A DNA stretch of 64,000 nt from Nocardioides sediminis. GTDB taxonomy: Bacteria > Actinomycetota > Actinomycetes > Propionibacteriales > Nocardioidaceae. Of this stretch, positions 29,759 through 38,634 are shown piece after piece; the first letter of the stretch is position 1; every line of letters begins with the position of its first letter. The notes under the pieces are model-generated. The model searched no databases. It worked only from the letters and a program-made list of their open reading frames with translations, and was not told the DNA's origin. Made by a program: the position numbers and the translations under genes. The stretch covers positions 248,001 to 312,000 of the forward strand of contig NZ_PZYZ01000003.1 of the NCBI RefSeq assembly GCF_003047295.1. The letters are read 5' to 3'.

Positions 29759-29869
29759 AGGACCTCCCGTACGACGTCCCGCGAGTCGCGCGCGACGCTC
29801 TTCGTCGGAGAGGCGGGTCGTCCCGGGGACGTCGAACCTCGCGGGCCGGCGCGAGCCGGTCGGCGTACG

Positions 29870-30127
29870 TCAGGGCGCGAGCGGGTCGTCGGGCAGGTCG
29901 CCCGGCTTCACCGCGGCCGGGTCCACCCACTGGTGGGCCTGCCCCATGAAGGTGTGCACGAATCCGCACCGGACGCAGATGACTCCCTCGGCCGAGCGGT
30001 TGAGCCAGTCCAGGTCCATGAATGTCATGCCCGTCGTGGTCATCTTGATCTCGCGGCTCGCGAACACCAGGCCACTGCACACATGGCAGGACAAGAAGGT
30101 CTGGGTCGGACGGATGAAGACGTGCAC
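29870..30127 (-). CDS. Small zinc-ribbon protein, unknown function
   Basis: An 85-residue protein with two Cys pairs spaced like a zinc ribbon: SCHVCSG near residue 14 and ICVRCGFVHTF near residue 51. Between them is EIKMTTTGMTFMDLDWLNRSAEG. This is the pattern of small nucleic-acid-binding or structural zinc proteins; no named family is recognised. GTG 30127 follows GGGAGCCGCAG. The roughly 110 bp before the methyltransferase leader on the same strand show no other signal. Confidence 0.6.
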   Translation of the reverse strand: MHVFIRPTQTFLSCHVCSGLVFASREIKMTTTGMTFMDLDWLNRSAEGVICVRCGFVHTFMGQAHQWVDPAAVKPGDLPDDPLAP

Positions 30128-30250
30128 CTGCGGCTCCCAGGAAGGTCGGTCGGGGTGGCGAGCCTAGGGCCGAGCTCCGGGCCGCGTCCCGACGACGTCC
30201 CGGCCCATCCGGCGTGGCACACGACGGTGCACCGCGCCCGGCCCGACAGG

Positions 30251-30880
30251 ATGTCGCACGTGAGCGCACCTGAGCCCGACCCCTGGACCTACGTGGTGAC
30301 CGACGTCGAGCTCGACGGGCCATGGCCGGGCATCAACTCCATGCGCTCCTTCGCATCGGTGGCGGTGTCCGCGGACGGCGTCGAGCACGGGCGCTTCGAA
30401 GCGGTCCTGGAGCCGCTGCCGGGCACGTCCCCGGATGCCGGCACGATGGCGTGGTTCGCCACCCAGCCTGGGGCGTGGGAGGCCGCGATCACGGACCCCG
30501 AGCCCGTCGGGCCCGTGATGGACCGGTACGTCGCCTGGCTCCGGGACCTGCCCTGGCCCCGGATGTTCGCGGCCTTCCCCCTGGCGTTGGACGGCATCTG
30601 GATGGACCACTACCTGCGCCGGTTCACGTCGTACGGCATCCGGCAGGGCCACCACGAGACCGACAGGCTGTTCGTCGGCGGCGGACTGTGCCTCCGCAGC
30701 TACGCGGCGGCCGTCACGGGGACGTCTGCGGGGCTCGTCGACGTCGACACCCTCCCCAGCGACTGGTTCGGCGACGTCGAGCACACGCACCGCGCGATCG
30801 ACGACACCGTGGGCTACGCCAACCTGTTGGTCGAGCTGTTCCGCAGGGCCCGGCACGAGGACCGACGCGAAGGGTGTTGA
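30251..30880 (+). CDS. DEDD-type 3'-5' exonuclease-like protein
   Basis: A 209-residue protein. It starts VVTDVELDGPWPGINSMRSFASVAV, resembling the Exo I motif DxE of DEDD nucleases (DVELDG). WMDHYLRRFTSYG corresponds to the Exo II area, and HTHRAIDDTVGYANLLVELF matches the Exo III HxAxxD arrangement. It is therefore a likely RNase or DNase of the RNase T/epsilon fold, perhaps acting on small RNA. ATG 30251 lacks a clear ribosome binding site; GTG 30260 is possible. Its stop codon overlaps the -35 element of the following MerR-type promoter. Confidence 0.65.
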   Translation: MSHVSAPEPDPWTYVVTDVELDGPWPGINSMRSFASVAVSADGVEHGRFEAVLEPLPGTSPDAGTMAWFATQPGAWEAAITDPEPVGPVMDRYVAWLRDLPWPRMFAAFPLALDGIWMDHYLRRFTSYGIRQGHHETDRLFVGGGLCLRSYAAAVTGTSAGLVDVDTLPSDWFGDVEHTHRAIDDTVGYANLLVELFRRARHEDRREGC

Positions 30881-30907
30881 CCTTGCCCCAGCGGCAAGGA
30901 CCACGGT
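30877..30907 (+). promoter_or_regulatory. MerR-type promoter with perfect dyad, probably autoregulatory
   Basis: A -35 TTGACC (30877-30882) partly overlaps a perfect dyad, CCTTGCC-N5-GGCAAGG (30881-30899). The -10 is weak (CACGGT, 30902-30907), giving a 19-bp spacer. A long spacer with the dyad between the hexamers is the standard layout of promoters twisted open by MerR-family activators. The gene 47 bp downstream of the dyad encodes a MerR-family protein. Confidence 0.7.
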
Positions 30908-30945
30908 CGTCCCACCGGTGACCGTCACCGGGGAGGATGGAGACG

Positions 30946-31968
30946 ATGACCCGGCCCCACGTGCTCATGACGATCGGTGACTTCGCCCGCGACTCGGGAC
31001 TGACGCCGAAGGCGTTGCGGCTGTACGACGACCTGGGCCTGCTGGTCCCTGTGCAGGTCGACCTGCACTCGGGTTACCGGCGGTACGCCCGCTCGCAGCT
31101 CGGGCGCGCCCGGCTGGTGGCGACCCTGCGACTGCTGGGGATGCCGCTGGCCCGCATCAGGCAGGTCGTCGACCTCGCGCCCGCTGCTGCGGCGCAGGAG
31201 GTCGCGGCGTACTGGTCCCAGGTCGAGGCGGACACCGCGACCCGCCGGGACATCGTCACCACCCTCGTCCACCAGCTGAGGAACGAGGAACACCCCATGA
31301 CCACCACGACCCAGTCCCTCCACGCCGAGATCGGATCCAGCCACTGCCGGGGACGACGCGAGCGGCAGCAGGACGCGCTCGTCGCCACGCCCGCCCTCGT
31401 CGCCGTCGCCGACGGCTTCGGCGACCGCGACGACGTGGCCGCCGCGGCCCTCGCGGCGTTTGCCGTGGGCGGCCTCGACGAGGCCGTCTCCGGGATCGCG
31501 GCAGACGTCAGCACGGCCCTGCCGGACCAGCCGTCGTCGGGCACCACCCTCACCGCCGTCGTGCTCGACGGCGCCACGGCGCGGATCACGCACGTCGGTG
31601 ACGCGCGGGTCTGGCTGGTGCGGGACAGGGAGCTCCGGCAGGTCACCCACGACCACACGGTCGTGGCGGCTCTGCTGGAGGCCGGCCAGCTGACCTCCGA
31701 CGAGGCCAGGTCGCACGAGCATCGGAACCTGCTGAACCGCGCCCTCACCCCGGGCGTCGTCGCCGACGAGACCGCGCTGGACCTGCGGCCGGGTGACCGG
31801 CTGGCGCTGACCACCGACGGCGTGCACGCCCACCTGGACGACCTCGCCCCGCTCCTCACGAGGACGGCTGCTCCGCAGGACGTCGCCGACGCGGTCGCGG
31901 CCGCCGTCACCGAGGCCGGCGAACCCGACAACCACACGATCGTGGTGGTCGACCTGGCCCCGCGGTGA
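30946..31968 (+). CDS. MerR-type DNA-binding domain fused to PP2C-like Ser/Thr phosphatase
   Basis: A 340-residue single reading frame. Residues about 7-110 form a MerR helix-turn-helix with wings and start of the dimerisation helix (TIGDFARDSGLTPKALRLYDD ... RLLGMPLARIRQVVDLAP). After a short linker comes a PP2C domain (about 125-340): RQQDAL, VADGFGD, ITHVGDARVWLV, LALTTDGVH and PDNHTIVVVDL hold the acidic metal ligands, with some departures from the usual NxD and DGMGG. The phosphatase replaces the usual effector-binding domain. ATG 30946 has GGAGG at 9 nt; ATG 30937 is too close to it. The perfect dyad in its promoter suggests autoregulation. Confidence 0.85.
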   Translation: MTRPHVLMTIGDFARDSGLTPKALRLYDDLGLLVPVQVDLHSGYRRYARSQLGRARLVATLRLLGMPLARIRQVVDLAPAAAAQEVAAYWSQVEADTATRRDIVTTLVHQLRNEEHPMTTTTQSLHAEIGSSHCRGRRERQQDALVATPALVAVADGFGDRDDVAAAALAAFAVGGLDEAVSGIAADVSTALPDQPSSGTTLTAVVLDGATARITHVGDARVWLVRDRELRQVTHDHTVVAALLEAGQLTSDEARSHEHRNLLNRALTPGVVADETALDLRPGDRLALTTDGVHAHLDDLAPLLTRTAAPQDVADAVAAAVTEAGEPDNHTIVVVDLAPR

Positions 31969-31986
31969 TGCCCTGGCCGGACCTTC

Positions 31987-32962
31987 TCACCCGAGGGCAG
32001 ACCACACTGCCGACAGGTCGGCGAACCAGAGCCGTCCGTCGGTGACGACCCACCCCGTGTCCTTCTCGTTGTAGCCGAGGCGCGCCGCCTGCAGCGTCCC
32101 CTCAGGCCCCGGGACCATCGTCCAGCCTCTCGGGTGCTGCAGCCACACGTACTCCGTCGACCGCCTGGACGACCAGAACGAGCCGGCCACCCCACCCCGG
32201 CTCCTCGGAGCCGTAGGGCTCACCGTCCACGTGCGCGACGCACACGTGCGGGTGTGCGGGGTCGAGGTCGACCCGGGGCGCGGGGAGCGGTGTGCCGGCA
32301 TGGCTGAGCACCAGAGGCCGGCCCTCGCGGTGCCCGGCCAGGACCGGCTCCCAGCGGGTGTAGGAGTCGGTCCAGCCGTCCGGTGCGTCGACCACACTGA
32401 TCTGCGCCCACTCACCGTTGGCGTAGGACCAGGCGCTCGCGCCGACGCCGTCGGTCCCGGGGGCTGTCGCGTCCGGCGCCAGGCGTCCCGCGACCACGAG
32501 CCCGATCTCCCGGCCGGCGACGACGAGGTCCTCCTCCGTCTGGCCGGCCGCGAGTCGCGGTCCGGGCTGCGGGGTCTCCCCGCCGTACTCGTAGGCGTGC
32601 AGGCGACCGGACGCACTCAGTGCGAGGTTGCACGGGTCTTCGTCACCCATCACGACCCAGCCGGTGACGTAGGGGTCCGACTCGTCCGCCGCGGCCCACT
32701 CGGCGGCGTCCCCGCCGGGGTGCGTCCGCGGGGGTCGACCGCCCGTCACGTGCAGGTCCCCCGCGTCGTCCTGCAGGACGCCGGAGACGCGACCCTGCCA
32801 CGGCGGCAGGACCTCGCCGCCCTTCCCCGTCGGGAGCACCGCGGCCGCGAAGGGCCGATCCTCCCGCCGACCCCACACGTGGACGCCGCGGCCTTAGTGG
32901 CAGACGTTGCTGAGGCCCTCGGCCAGCGCCCCGTCCAGGTCGACCTCGCGCCAGTCGATCAC
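31987..32962 (-). pseudogene. Disrupted gene of unknown function: nonsense plus frameshift
   Basis: From GTG 32962 (GGGACGAGG upstream) the frame reads VIDWREVDLDGALAEGLSNVCH and hits TAA at 32894-32896. It then continues in the same frame with protein-like sequence (GRGVHVWGRREDRPFAAAVLP ...) to a point near 32153-32158. There the coding signal moves to another frame, ending EYVWLQHPRGWTMVPGPEG ... GRLWFADLSAVWSALG at 31987. Joining the parts gives about 324 residues with repeated Trp-rich beta segments. A one-base insertion or two-base deletion explains the shift. Two independent lesions argue for a real pseudogene rather than one sequencing error. Family unknown. Confidence 0.65.
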
Positions 32963-33052
32963 CGAGGCCTCGTCCCTTCGCGCACCACGATCATGGCGCC
33001 AGCATGGACGACCCGGCCGCCCACGACCACGGACCACGCCGCGGAGAAGCCG

Positions 33053-34435
33053 TCAGTCGATCAGCACCCGCTCGCCGTACCGCGGGACCACGGCGTTCCA
33101 GTCCAGCTCGTCGCGGATCCGGCGTACGAGCGCGTCGGACGACTCGGGCTCGCCGTGGACGACGTACGTCGTGCCCGGCACCTCCGGCGACCGGGACAGC
33201 CAGGCGAGCGTCTCCCCCGCGTCGGAGTGGACCGACAGGTCCTCGATCGACACGACCTCGGCCCGCACCCGGACGTAGCGGCCGTGGATCTTCACGTCGC
33301 GGGCCCCCTCCAGCAGCTGCCGGCCGCGGGTGCCGGCGGCCTGGTAGCCGGTCAGCACGACGGTGTGGCGCGGGTCGGGAAGCATGTGCTCGAGGTGGTG
33401 CACGATGCGACCGCCGGCCGCCATGCCGGAGGCCGAGATGATGATGCACGGGTGCTCCGGGGCGTTGAGCTCGCGGGACTGGGCGGGCGTGCTGGCGGTG
33501 TGCAGCTGACCGGGGTCGAAGATGCCGCTGCGGCGGGACAGGTCGTCGCGCACCTGGGGGCTCCCCCCGGCGATGGCCCGCTCGTAGACGCGCAGCGCCG
33601 CCAGCGCCATCGGGCTGTCGACGAAGACCGGCACCCTTGGCACCTCGCCCGCCTCGACCAGCCGGCGCAGCTCCATCAGCACCAGCTCGGTGCGGTCCAC
33701 GGCGAACGCCGGCACCAGGACGCTGCCACCACGGCCGATGGTGCGGCGGACCACCGCCGCCAGCCGGTGCGGGTCCGGCTCGGGGTGCTCGCGGTCGCCG
33801 TACGTCGACTCCACGACGACGGTGTCGGAGGCCGGCGGGTCCGCGGGAGGACGCAGGAGCGGGTGGTGCGGCCGGCCGAGGTCGCCGCTGAAGAGGATGC
33901 GGTGCCCGTCGACGGTCAGGTGCACGGTCGCCGAGCCGAGGATGTGTCCCGCGGGCAGCAGCCGCAGCGTGGTCCCGCCGGCGATCGCCACCTCCTCGTC
34001 GAGGGGCACGGGCTCGAGCAGCGGCAGCGTGCGCTCGACGTCCTCGGCGTCGTACAGCGGGAGCGCGGGGTGGTGCTTGGAGAAGCCCTGCTTGTTGGCG
34101 TACGCCGCGTCCTCCTCCTGCAGGTGGGCGCTGTCGCGGAGCACGATGGCGACCAGCTCGGCGGTCTCCTGGGTGCACCGCACCGGCCCGGAGAAGCCCT
34201 CCTTGACCAGCCGCGGGAGGTAGCCGGTGTGGTCGAGGTGGGCGTGGGTGAGCACGACCTCGTCGAGGGACGCGGGGTCGACCGGGAAGTCCTCCCAGTT
34301 GCGCCGGCGCAGCGTCGCGAGGCCCTGGTAGAGGCCGGCGTCGACCAGCACCCGGGCGCCTCCGCCCTCGACGAGGAACCGGCTGCCGGTGACCGTGCCC
34401 GCGGCGCCGAGGAAGGTCAGGATGGGCTGGACCAT
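33053..34435 (-). CDS. Metallo-beta-lactamase/beta-CASP RNA-processing nuclease
   Basis: A 460-residue protein. The MBL core has [19 protein letters not shown] (motif 2), [15 protein letters not shown] (motif 3) and [11 protein letters not shown] (motif 4). The beta-CASP insert has [25 protein letters not shown] and SGMAAGGR. The C-terminal RMMBL region has [18 protein letters not shown] and TYVVHGEP. This is the YSH1/CPSF73-like architecture of bacterial RNA endo/exonucleases (Zn-dependent, cytoplasmic). ATG 34435 lies 4 bp after the stop of the MgtE-like gene, so the two are co-transcribed. Confidence 0.92.
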   Translation of the reverse strand: MVQPILTFLGAAGTVTGSRFLVEGGGARVLVDAGLYQGLATLRRRNWEDFPVDPASLDEVVLTHAHLDHTGYLPRLVKEGFSGPVRCTQETAELVAIVLRDSAHLQEEDAAYANKQGFSKHHPALPLYDAEDVERTLPLLEPVPLDEEVAIAGGTTLRLLPAGHILGSATVHLTVDGHRILFSGDLGRPHHPLLRPPADPPASDTVVVESTYGDREHPEPDPHRLAAVVRRTIGRGGSVLVPAFAVDRTELVLMELRRLVEAGEVPRVPVFVDSPMALAALRVYERAIAGGSPQVRDDLSRRSGIFDPGQLHTASTPAQSRELNAPEHPCIIISASGMAAGGRIVHHLEHMLPDPRHTVVLTGYQAAGTRGRQLLEGARDVKIHGRYVRVRAEVVSIEDLSVHSDAGETLAWLSRSPEVPGTTYVVHGEPESSDALVRRIRDELDWNAVVPRYGERVLID

Positions 34436-34439
34436 GTCG

Positions 34440-35450
34440 TCACCCCATGACCGCGACGGCGGCGACCAGGTAGATGACCAGCGAGAGCAGGTCCTGGATG
34501 ACGGTGGCCAGCGGCCCGCTCCCGAACGCCGGGTCGCGACCGGCACGCGCCATCAGCACCGGCAGCACGGCGGCCACCACGGTGGCGGTGCTGCACGCCG
34601 CGACCAGCGCGATCGAGACGGTGGTGGCGATGGCCGCGTCGCCGAGCGCCAGCCAGATGGCCGGCCAGCCGACCGCCGCCAGGAGCAGCCCGAGCATCGG
34701 CCCGGTGAGCGCCTCGAGCCGCAGCGAGGTCCGCAGGGAGGTGCCGACCGAGAGCCCCCGGACCACCAGCGCCTCCGTCTGCGTGCCGACGGCGTCGGCG
34801 AGGTAGATGACACCGGGGATGAAGAACGCCAGCTGCACGTCGGCGGTGAGCCGGCCCTCGAAGAGCCCCACCACCCAGGCCGACAACGCCGCCCCGGCCA
34901 GCCCGAGGACCAGCCACGGCAGCCGGTGCCACAGCCGGCGCGCCACCGGCTCCTCCATGGCCACCCGCGCGGCGCTCGACGAGGCGAGGTAGCCGCCGAG
35001 CCGGGCGAAGTCCTCGTCGTGGGCGCGCAGCAGGAGGCCGAGCAGCCGCGACGAGGGCACCAGCCCGTGGAAGGACCCGTCCTGGTCGACGACGGCCAGG
35101 CTGGACTCCCCGTGCCGGACGGCCTTCCACGCCGCCTGCTCGCTGTCGTGGCCCAGCGCGACGACCGGCGGGTCGGCGTCCACCAGCTCCACGGCCCGCG
35201 TCCCGGTGGGCGCGGCCAGCAGGACGCCGAGCGGCACCAGGCCGAGCAGCTCGGACGGCGTACGACGCTGGGTGCAGACCGCGACGTCGGCGACCGAGTC
35301 GTGCGGGGTGGCCCTCAGCAGCGCCAGCACGTCCTCGGCGGTGTCGGTGGGACCGCAGACGGGGATGCGCAGGGAGACGTACTGGTCGACCGGCCCCGGC
35401 AGGCGGGGCGGTGCGGAGGGCGGCGGCTGGGATGCGTGGGCGGTCGTCAC
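34440..35450 (-). CDS. MgtE-like divalent cation transporter with N-terminal CBS-like region
   Basis: A 336-residue protein. Residues about 20-150 resemble a CBS pair ([28 protein letters not shown] ... [23 protein letters not shown]). The C-terminal five-helix MgtE domain has [46 protein letters not shown] (pore helix with acidic residues) and [18 protein letters not shown]. It lacks the N domain of full MgtE. It probably moves Mg2+ or Co2+. GTG 35450 follows GAGAGGGTG. A strong hairpin and a DosR-like box lie upstream; the beta-CASP nuclease follows in the operon. Confidence 0.87.
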   Translation of the reverse strand: MTTAHASQPPPSAPPRLPGPVDQYVSLRIPVCGPTDTAEDVLALLRATPHDSVADVAVCTQRRTPSELLGLVPLGVLLAAPTGTRAVELVDADPPVVALGHDSEQAAWKAVRHGESSLAVVDQDGSFHGLVPSSRLLGLLLRAHDEDFARLGGYLASSSAARVAMEEPVARRLWHRLPWLVLGLAGAALSAWVVGLFEGRLTADVQLAFFIPGVIYLADAVGTQTEALVVRGLSVGTSLRTSLRLEALTGPMLGLLLAAVGWPAIWLALGDAAIATTVSIALVAACSTATVVAAVLPVLMARAGRDPAFGSGPLATVIQDLLSLVIYLVAAVAVMG

Positions 35451-35469
35451 GGGGCACCCTCTCGGCGTC

Positions 35470-35505
35470 GGTGGGGACTCCACGATCTCGCGTGGAGACC
35501 CCACC
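35470..35505 (-). other. Strong hairpin in the 5' leader of the MgtE-like/beta-CASP operon
   Basis: GGTGGGGACTCCACG (35470-35484) pairs with CGTGGAGACCCCACC (35491-35505) at 14 of 15 positions around a 6-nt loop, 20 bp before the GTG start. Depending on the transcription start it is an mRNA leader structure or an operator. Confidence 0.65.
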
Positions 35506-35510
35506 TCCTA

Positions 35511-35524
35511 GGGACCAACGGCCC
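35511..35524. promoter_or_regulatory. DevR/DosR-like box upstream of the MgtE-like/beta-CASP operon
   Basis: GGGACCAACGGCCC, centred about 67 bp before the GTG at 35450 and immediately upstream of the leader hairpin. Confidence 0.5.
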
Positions 35525-35557
35525 CGGCGCGGGCTCCGTCGGACCCGCGGCCCGGCG

Positions 35558-36349
35558 TCAGGGGACGACGTGCTCGCTCTCGCGGATGTCGGTGATCGCC
35601 ATGTGCCCCGGGGCGTGGCCGATCGCCAGCTCGGGGCGGGACTGCATGACCGCCGCCTGCGGCGTGACCCCGCACGCCCAGAAGACGGGCACCTCCCCCG
35701 GGCGGACCTCGACGGGGTCCCCGAAGTCGGGGGCGTCGAGGTCGGTGATGCCGAGCTCGGCGGGCGATCCCACGTGCACGGGGGCACCGTGGACGGCGGG
35801 GTAGCGCGAGGTCACCCGGACGGCGGTGGCGACCTGCGAGGCCGCCATCGGGCGCATGGACACGACGAGCGGCCCGGACAGCTCGCCGGCGGGGCGGCAG
35901 TCGATGCCGGTGCGGTACATCGGCACGTTGCTCCCCTGCTCGATGTGGCGCACCGGCACGCCGGCCTCCAGCAGGGCGTCCTCGAAGGTGAAGCTGCAAC
36001 CGATGAGGAACGCGACCATGTCCTCGCGCCAGCGGTCGGTCACGTCGTCGACCTCGGCGACGAGCTCGCCGTGCTCGTAGACCCGGTACGCCGGGAGGTC
36101 GGTGCGCAGGTCGCCGGCGAACCGTGGGCTGCCCGCCGCCCCCGGCTCGGTGACGTCGAGGACCGGGCAGGCGGCGGGGTTGCGCTGGGCGAAGAGCAGG
36201 AAGTCGTAGGCCAGCGCACGCGGCACGGCCAGCAGGTTGGCCTGGGTCCAGCCGGCGCACCAGCCCGACGTGGGCACGCGCAGGCCGGCGCGGAAGCGGG
36301 CCCGTGCCTCGTCGGGAGCGAGTGCGGCGGGGGTTGCGGTCTCAGTCAT
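35558..36349 (-). CDS. DUF1445/D-glutamate cyclase family putative hydro-lyase
   Basis: A 263-residue protein of the YcsI/DUF1445 family. It begins with [41 protein letters not shown] and has [35 protein letters not shown] and [10 protein letters not shown]. The family includes mammalian D-glutamate cyclase, which interconverts D-glutamate and 5-oxo-D-proline, so a role with the adjacent 5-oxoprolinase genes is natural. Its ATG overlaps the pxpC stop by 8 bp. It is the last gene of the operon. In Bacillus subtilis ycsI occupies the same cluster. Confidence 0.88.
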   Translation of the reverse strand: MTETATPAALAPDEARARFRAGLRVPTSGWCAGWTQANLLAVPRALAYDFLLFAQRNPAACPVLDVTEPGAAGSPRFAGDLRTDLPAYRVYEHGELVAEVDDVTDRWREDMVAFLIGCSFTFEDALLEAGVPVRHIEQGSNVPMYRTGIDCRPAGELSGPLVVSMRPMAASQVATAVRVTSRYPAVHGAPVHVGSPAELGITDLDAPDFGDPVEVRPGEVPVFWACGVTPQAAVMQSRPELAIGHAPGHMAITDIRESEHVVP

Positions 36350-37250
36350 CGGTGGCTCCTCGGGTGGACACTCGGGTGAAGGTGACGCGCTGGCCGGGCC
36401 GGACCTGGGCCGCCCGCGGCAGGTCGGTGGCGACGACCACGGCGATCACGGGATAGCCGCCGGTGACGGGGTGGTCGGCGAGGAAGAGCGTGGGCTGCCC
36501 GGACGGGGGCACCTGGAGGGCGCCGCAGACCATGCCCTCGCTCGGCAGCTCCCGGTCGTGCGTGCGCTCGAGCGCCGTCCCGGCCAGCCGCATGCCGACG
36601 CGGTTGCTCTCGGACGTGACCTCGTAGGGCTCGGCGACCAGCGCCTCGCGCGCGGCGTCGGTGAACCAGTCGGCGCGCGGGCCGTCGACGACCCGCAGCG
36701 TCACGTCCCCGCCCTCGGGCGGGCGAACCGGCGCCAGGTCGACCCCGGGCAACGCGCCGCAGGCGGGGCCTACGGGCAGCCGGTCACCGGGCACCAGCGG
36801 GTCGGGTCCCAGCGCGGCGAGCGTGTCGGCGGCCCGGGAGCCCAGCCGGGGCTCGACCTGGATGCCGCCGCGGACCCCGAGGTAGCTGCGCAGCCCCGTG
36901 TCGGGCGTCCCGAGCCTCAGGGTCGCCCCGTCCGGCAGCCAGACGACGCCATAGGCCCCCGCGTGGCGGCCGTCGACGGTGACCGTGCAGGGCGCCCCCG
37001 TGAGGGTGACGCACATGCTGCCGTGGGCCCGGACCTCCAGGCCGCCGAAGGTCACCTCGAGGGCGGCCGCCGACTCCGGGTTGCCGAGCAGCCGGTTGGC
37101 CAGCCGTAGGGCGGGCGCGTCCGCCGCGCCCGAGTGGCCGACCCCCAGGGCGCCGAGCCCGGGCCGGCCGAGGTCCTGCACGGTCGCCAGCGGGCCGGGG
37201 CTGAGGACCTCCAGCCACGGCGGCTCCGACGCCGTCCTGCCGAGCAGCAT
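36342..37250 (-). CDS. pxpC: 5-oxoprolinase subunit C (KipA/AHS2 family)
   Basis: A 302-residue subunit of the ATP-dependent 5-oxoprolinase PxpABC, which opens L-pyroglutamate to glutamate. AHS2-family features are [43 protein letters not shown] at the N-terminus, [10 protein letters not shown] in the middle, and [10 protein letters not shown] plus [11 protein letters not shown] near the end. The fold is related to biotin-dependent carboxyltransferases, hence common misannotation as urea amidolyase or allophanate hydrolase. ATG 37250 overlaps the pxpB stop (TGATG). Confidence 0.92.
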   Translation of the reverse strand: MLLGRTASEPPWLEVLSPGPLATVQDLGRPGLGALGVGHSGAADAPALRLANRLLGNPESAAALEVTFGGLEVRAHGSMCVTLTGAPCTVTVDGRHAGAYGVVWLPDGATLRLGTPDTGLRSYLGVRGGIQVEPRLGSRAADTLAALGPDPLVPGDRLPVGPACGALPGVDLAPVRPPEGGDVTLRVVDGPRADWFTDAAREALVAEPYEVTSESNRVGMRLAGTALERTHDRELPSEGMVCGALQVPPSGQPTLFLADHPVTGGYPVIAVVVATDLPRAAQVRPGQRVTFTRVSTRGATDD

Positions 37251-37858
37251 CACGCCTCCACGAACCTGACGCGCACGCCGGGCACCAGCAGGGCCGGCGG
37301 GTCGCGGTGGAGGTCCCAGGGCTGGACGGTGGTGTGCCCGATGAGCTGCCAGCCGCCGGGCGACTCGCGGGGATAGACGCCGGTGAACTCGCCGGCCAGG
37401 GCGACGGACCGCGCCGGCACCCGGGTGCGCGGCACGCTGCGCCGGGGGACGGTCAGCCGCTCGTCGGTGCCGACGAGGTAGCCGAAGCCGGGGGCGAAGC
37501 CGCAGAACGCGACCGTCCACTCCTGCGCGGTGTGCGCCTCCACGACCCCGCGCTCCCCCAGCCCGGTGAGCCGGCCGACCTCGGCCAGGTCCTCGCCGTC
37601 GTAGGTGACCGGCACCTCGAGGTCGCCGGCGTCGGGGCGGTTGCCGGGCTGCGCCTCGACGGCGCGCACGGCGCGACCGACCCGGTCGGGGTCGGTGCGG
37701 GTCGGGTCGATCCGCAGCATCAGGGTGCGGGCGGCCGGCACCAGGTCGACCACGCCGTCGGGCGGTGCGTCGACCAGCTCGGCGTAGAGCGCCAGCACGT
37801 CGTCGAGGTCACCGAGCTCGACGAGGAGCCCGGTGTCGCCGCACGGGAGGAGCCTCAT
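37250..37858 (-). CDS. pxpB: 5-oxoprolinase subunit B (KipI/AHS1 family)
   Basis: A 202-residue AHS1-family subunit. [19 protein letters not shown] at the start, [39 protein letters not shown] and [11 protein letters not shown] are the conserved blocks. With PxpC it forms the B:C complex that acts with PxpA; the B. subtilis orthologue also inhibits kinase KinA. It overlaps pxpA by 4 bp (ATGA) and pxpC by one base, so the three subunits should be made in proportion. Confidence 0.93.
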   Translation of the reverse strand: MRLLPCGDTGLLVELGDLDDVLALYAELVDAPPDGVVDLVPAARTLMLRIDPTRTDPDRVGRAVRAVEAQPGNRPDAGDLEVPVTYDGEDLAEVGRLTGLGERGVVEAHTAQEWTVAFCGFAPGFGYLVGTDERLTVPRRSVPRTRVPARSVALAGEFTGVYPRESPGGWQLIGHTTVQPWDLHRDPPALLVPGVRVRFVEA

Positions 37859-38634
37859 CCGGCGTCCTCCCCGACGAAGGGGGCCACGTGCACGCCGGCC
37901 TCCTCGAGACCGCGTCGTACGGCGGCCGCCAGGGCCACGGCGCCGTCGCTGTCACCGTGCACGCAGACGGAGGCCGCCCGCACCTGCACGACCGAGCCGT
38001 CGTGGGCGACCACCTCCTCGTGAGTCGCCATCCGGACGCTGCGCTCGGCGACGTGGTCCGGGTCGTGCAGCACGGCACCGGGCTCGCGCCGCGACACCAG
38101 CGTCCCCTCCGGCGTGTAGGCCCGGTCGGCGAACGCCTCGGGCACCGGGGTGAGGCCGACGGCCTCGGCCGCCTCCAGCCACACCGAGCCCGGCAGTCCG
38201 AGGACGGGCAGGGTCGGGTCGTAGCGCCGTACGGCCTCCGCGACGGCCTCGGCCTGGTCCCGGTGGTGCACGATCGCGTTGTAGAGCGCCCCGTGCGGCT
38301 TGACGTAGCGGACCCGGGTGCCGGCCACCCGCGCAAAGGCCTCGAGCGCCCCGAGCTGGTAGAGCACGTCGTTGGTCAGCTCGTGCGGGTCGACGTCGAG
38401 GAAGCGACGGCCGAAGCCGGCGAGGTCGCGGTAGCCCACCTGGGCCCCGATCACGACGCCGCGCTCCGCGGCGCGCTCGCAGGTGCGGCGCAGCACGGTC
38501 GGGTCGCCGGCGTGGAAGCCGCAGGCCACGTTGGCGCTGGTGATCAGCTCGAGCAGCGCGTCGTCGTCGCCCAGCGTCCAGGCGCCGAAGCCCTCGCCGA
38601 GGTCGGCGTTGAGGTCGATCCGGGGGGTCGTCAC
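37855..38634 (-). CDS. pxpA: 5-oxoprolinase subunit A (LamB/YcsF family)
   Basis: A 259-residue LamB/YcsF protein. [14 protein letters not shown] and [15 protein letters not shown] open the protein; [28 protein letters not shown] and [10 protein letters not shown] follow. It supplies the subunit that phosphorylates or hydrolyses 5-oxoproline with PxpB/PxpC. GTG 38634 (or 38637) overlaps the stop of the upstream NRAMP-type transporter gene. Length is normal for the family. Confidence 0.94.
   Translation of the reverse strand: MTTPRIDLNADLGEGFGAWTLGDDDALLELITSANVACGFHAGDPTVLRRTCERAAERGVVIGAQVGYRDLAGFGRRFLDVDPHELTNDVLYQLGALEAFARVAGTRVRYVKPHGALYNAIVHHRDQAEAVAEAVRRYDPTLPVLGLPGSVWLEAAEAVGLTPVPEAFADRAYTPEGTLVSRREPGAVLHDPDHVAERSVRMATHEEVVAHDGSVVQVRAASVCVHGDSDGAVALAAAVRRGLEEAGVHVAPFVGEDAG

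Noticed and set aside
32102..32878. 258-codon ORF as an intact gene
   Set aside because: It starts without a ribosome site just after an in-frame TAA and ends in a wrong-frame tail. The conserved-looking C-terminus continues in another frame, so it is treated as part of a pseudogene.
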